From: Dasyornis broadbenti
Lineage: Eukaryota; Chordata; Aves; Passeriformes; Dasyornithidae
Length of the DNA stretch: 64,000 nt
Reading direction: 5' to 3'
Assembly (NCBI GenBank): GCA_013397935.1
Contig: VZRN01005839.1
Coordinates: 829,357 to 893,356, forward strand
Shown in pieces: positions 61,111 to 64,000 of this stretch. A program made the position numbers and the translations under genes. Position 1 is the stretch's first letter. Each line of letters begins with the position of its first letter. Under the pieces are notes generated by a model. It saw only the letters and a list, made by a program, of their open reading frames with translations, was not told where the DNA came from and did no database searches.

Positions 61111-63537
61111 GGTTCTTGCCCTCAGTTTTCAAGATGCTTTTAAGTATTGGATATAAACAACCTGCCACCATGGATACACTTTAGTTTAGAGTGGATTTTT
61201 CACTGCTTCAACATACCTATTAATTGCAGTAATGTTTTGCTGCACTCCTTTGGATTAGAATGCTATTTCTAAGTGTCAGTTAATGGGTTTTAGTGAAAGT
61301 AATTTCTTAAACATTATGTACTCAGTTTAAATCTAACAGGGTAACTAAACATTAAAGTAACAGGGGGGAAAATCTATATTGCTCTAATTTGTATTGTATG
61401 TTCTTTTCACCAAGTATAATTGCTATTGACTGCCTAAAGCAGCATTCTCCAAAGCATGAATAACCGAAAAAAAAGTTGCAATTGTACGTAAAAATCAGTG
61501 TCATATCTTGCTAGCATAAACATGGGAGACAAGAGTTATGCAATAGGATGCTCTGCATTCCTTGTTGTTTCTCCCTCGTTTAGATAGGGTTTTTAATGAC
61601 TATCCAGCTCCCAGTGATGTGAGGAGGTGAGCATGACAGATGCATTCATGTTTTGTTGGTAATGCAAACCACTATATGGAGGGCTAAAACTAGACTGAGC
61701 AAGTGTATGTAATTGTAGAAAGGTCATCTTTTGTCCCAGACTGGCACTTTTTCCCCTCAGTGTTGGAGAATAAACCCTGTTTTCATATTTTTGGTGCTAG
61801 GTCTCCCTCCTTAATGCACAGAGGGTTATATTGCCATAGGCACAGGAGAGCAGTGTTCACGTTGTTCAGTGTGAGTAAGGGAGGAGCTGGTGTCCAAGGT
61901 GTCACTGCTGTTAAGACTTCCAAGAAACAAATAAAGGGAAAAATCCACACGATTTTATCTTTATTACTTGGAAATGAAATTACCTCTGGACTTATCACCA
62001 GTATTTATGACCTTGCTCTCTATAATATTCCATCTGATATTTGATATGCAACAAGAATTTGAAGTAAGAGGAAAAACTATCATAAGGGGGTCCTCTTGGT
62101 TCTTTGATCATCCTAATGTATCCAGCATGTGATCATCCTATGTCTGTCCAGCATAGCCCTGCATAAATAACGTCCTGCGGCTTCAGAAAACTCATCATCA
62201 GCCTGTAAAGACAGGTGTCTTTAGGGGCCTTCATGACTTCTTCCTCAAGGGTTACGTGCAACATTTGAATGAAATCTAACTGACCATTTATGAGGCACAC
62301 ACTCCCTTGTCTTCACTGTCATGATCCAAAGAACTGCTCCCCATTCTGATTTCTATTCATGGCTACAGAATGCACACCTACGGAAGAAAACTTATTGTTA
62401 GGAGAGGAGGTATGAGCTGTTCTGTGCCAGCCTTTTAGTCACTAAAATACAAACTTTAATATTTATCTGCTGTCTGTCCCTTAACTTCTGCTTTCCAAAT
62501 TCTAAAACCAAACTACAAACTACTTTTAATTTCCTATAGCCAGAGAATTTCCAAAGAGCTATAATTCTTTCTGTGTTTAACTTTTTGCTTGGAAGGTGAA
62601 AATGTTCATGTGCTAAGTGATGAAACATTACTCTGCAATGCATTCATTTTGTGATGTATGTTTTGCAAACCTGCCTACTCCTTCACCTGTGCCCTGTCTG
62701 CAGATCAAATTCCCCTGGCAGGTGCAGATTAATGGGGGATAAAAAGAGAGCTTTGTCTTCCTCACCCTCAGCTCTTACTTCACACCTCTCTTTCATGACA
62801 TCCACACTATGTTTTCCCAGAGTTATGCTGCAGATTATTTCTGAGGCCCTCTGCCTCATTTCAAAGGCAGACAGAGAGGGAGAAGTTTGGGCACTCAGAG
62901 ATTTTGGGTCTTGTTTCACTGCTAGCTCCACTGCTGTGTGTACACTCACCACGTGGAGGGGCATAGAGACACATTTCTCTTTCAGCTGACATCTGGGGGA
63001 CGTCTGCTCCAGCTTTAGGTTCTCCTAATTTGTATTACTCCTTAGCAACCAGAAACAGTGCCCAGTTCTCTCCTAAAAGTCAGTTTAACTTTTGAAGTGA
63101 TTTTTTTCTTCTTCTGGCCTGTGTGGAACCCATTTGCTGAAAATTACAGTGGTGTAAGGCTCAAATTAAGCTGATTTTGGAAAAGGTAGTGCACATCTTT
63201 TCCCCGGTTAATATCAGTGCTTTTTCACATATTTTTGTGGAAACCAGTTGAACTAAATAACCTGTCTCAGGCCTATCCCTTACCTTCCCCAGCTGTGCCT
63301 GGCCAATTTTCCAGGGTGGGTTTTATATCTGACTTTTGTGCTGAACTCAATGAGAAATATTCCATCAGCTTGTGCCAGCAAAGGACAGTGACAGACAGTT
63401 GTAGGGTAATACTGTGTCTTATTGGCACAGACATTTCTGGATGAACTTGTCACCTTCTCAAGCAGAAATTGAAAGTTCAAGGGAGCTCTAGAGGCTTAAC
63501 TTGTTTTGTGGCACCGAAGTGGGTAGACCTGAAAGCA
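61111..63537. other. Non-coding stretch, nothing recognised
   Basis: Frames are at most 113 codons (plus, 61703-62044). At 62651-62989 a 112-codon plus frame lies opposite a 93-codon minus frame. None has known motifs. No repeat family recognised. Confidence 0.55.
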
Positions 63538-63632
63538 CAGAAGCTCCTTGGGGCAGGACCATGTCCATTTTGTTTAGTAATGTATCAAGTTTCACGTTCT
63601 GTAAGTAAATAAAAATAACAGTGACGCTATGG
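63538..63632 (+). repeat. MIR/L2-like ancient repeat tail
   Basis: The stretch agaagctccttggggcagga, followed by ccatgtccattttgttt and ending in taagtaaataaaaataacag, follows the conserved 3' tail of MIR/L2-type elements in amniotes (AAGCTCCTTGGGGCAGGGACC..TTTTGTTT..AATAAA..). The 5' part is not recognisable. It is a very old copy, most likely inert. Confidence 0.7.
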
Positions 63633-64000
63633 TGCATTAATGTCTGTGTGGGGAGCCCTGGGCTGGCTGTGTCATGCGTGTCAGTGCAGACAGTGCAGAA
63701 ACTCCTCTCTAAGGAGCTGTGGACAACAAAGATTGTTCAGCCCGTGGTGTGACAGGGGTGTGCAGGATTGATTCTTACAGCACTGTTTACACTTTACTAG
63801 CAGAGAGACCAGACAAAAATGCTTTAGACAGGAATTTCTTAGCAAATCTGGCACCATTGCTTTGCCTGTATTGCAAAAGTGTCTTTCAATATCTTCAGTC
63901 CATGTTTAAATAGAATGAGCATGAAGTTTTTAATGGTGTAAGCATACATGCATGCATTCAAAATAGCAAGAAATAAGAGGGTTAAATGGATTGACTGTAA
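63633..64000. other. Non-coding end of window
   Basis: A short frame of 64 codons (plus, 63719-63913) with no motif. No repeat or signal recognised before the window ends. Confidence 0.55.

Overview
The window looks like bird nuclear DNA without a recognisable gene. The bird call rests on four 3' fragments of CR1, the dominant avian LINE, three of them carrying the CR1 terminal motif (minus strand near 1.93-2.30 kb, 25.43-25.65 kb and 31.31-31.40 kb; plus strand near 58.44-58.53 kb). It is supported by two long terminal repeats of one endogenous-retrovirus type widespread in birds (minus strand 19.03-19.56 kb, plus strand 59.80-60.40 kb). Base composition is AT-rich and CpG-poor, as expected of avian intergenic or intronic DNA. 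The species cannot be named from the sequence.

No open reading frame in either strand resembles a protein family I know, apart from decayed LINE reverse-transcriptase pieces. The longest gap-free frames (about 130-160 codons) have no recognisable domain, and many lie opposite another frame on the other strand. The window is therefore either a gene desert or the inside of one or more very large introns. Short exons of a spliced gene cannot be excluded by eye.

Layout: 0-9.4 kb is non-coding DNA with one CR1 and several very old amniote repeat remnants. At 9.43-9.85 kb a (TTCC)n / CCTC-CCATA microsatellite surrounds a 267-N assembly gap. At 12-14 kb are two more ancient repeat remnants and a candidate conserved element. 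At 19.0-19.6 kb is the first LTR and at 21.2-21.6 kb an old LINE reverse-transcriptase relic. At 24.46-25.15 kb a second gap (396 N) is bordered on its right by the most CpG-dense sequence in the window, which makes it the best candidate for a promoter or first exon. At 25.4-31.4 kb are two CR1 pieces. At 32.9-33.1 kb is a second CpG-rich patch. At 37.0-38.45 kb is AT-rich DNA with three POU octamers. From 38.5 to 58.4 kb I see only low-complexity tracts and candidate signals. At 58.4-60.4 kb are the last CR1 and the second LTR, and at 61-63.6 kb two further ancient repeat relics.

No operon, CRISPR array, tRNA, rRNA or novel gene system is visible. The points most worth a second look are the CpG-rich gap flank at 25 kb, the CpG-rich patch at 33 kb, the set of very old palindromic repeat remnants, and the apparent excess of octamer motifs. 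All family assignments are by eye, without alignment software.
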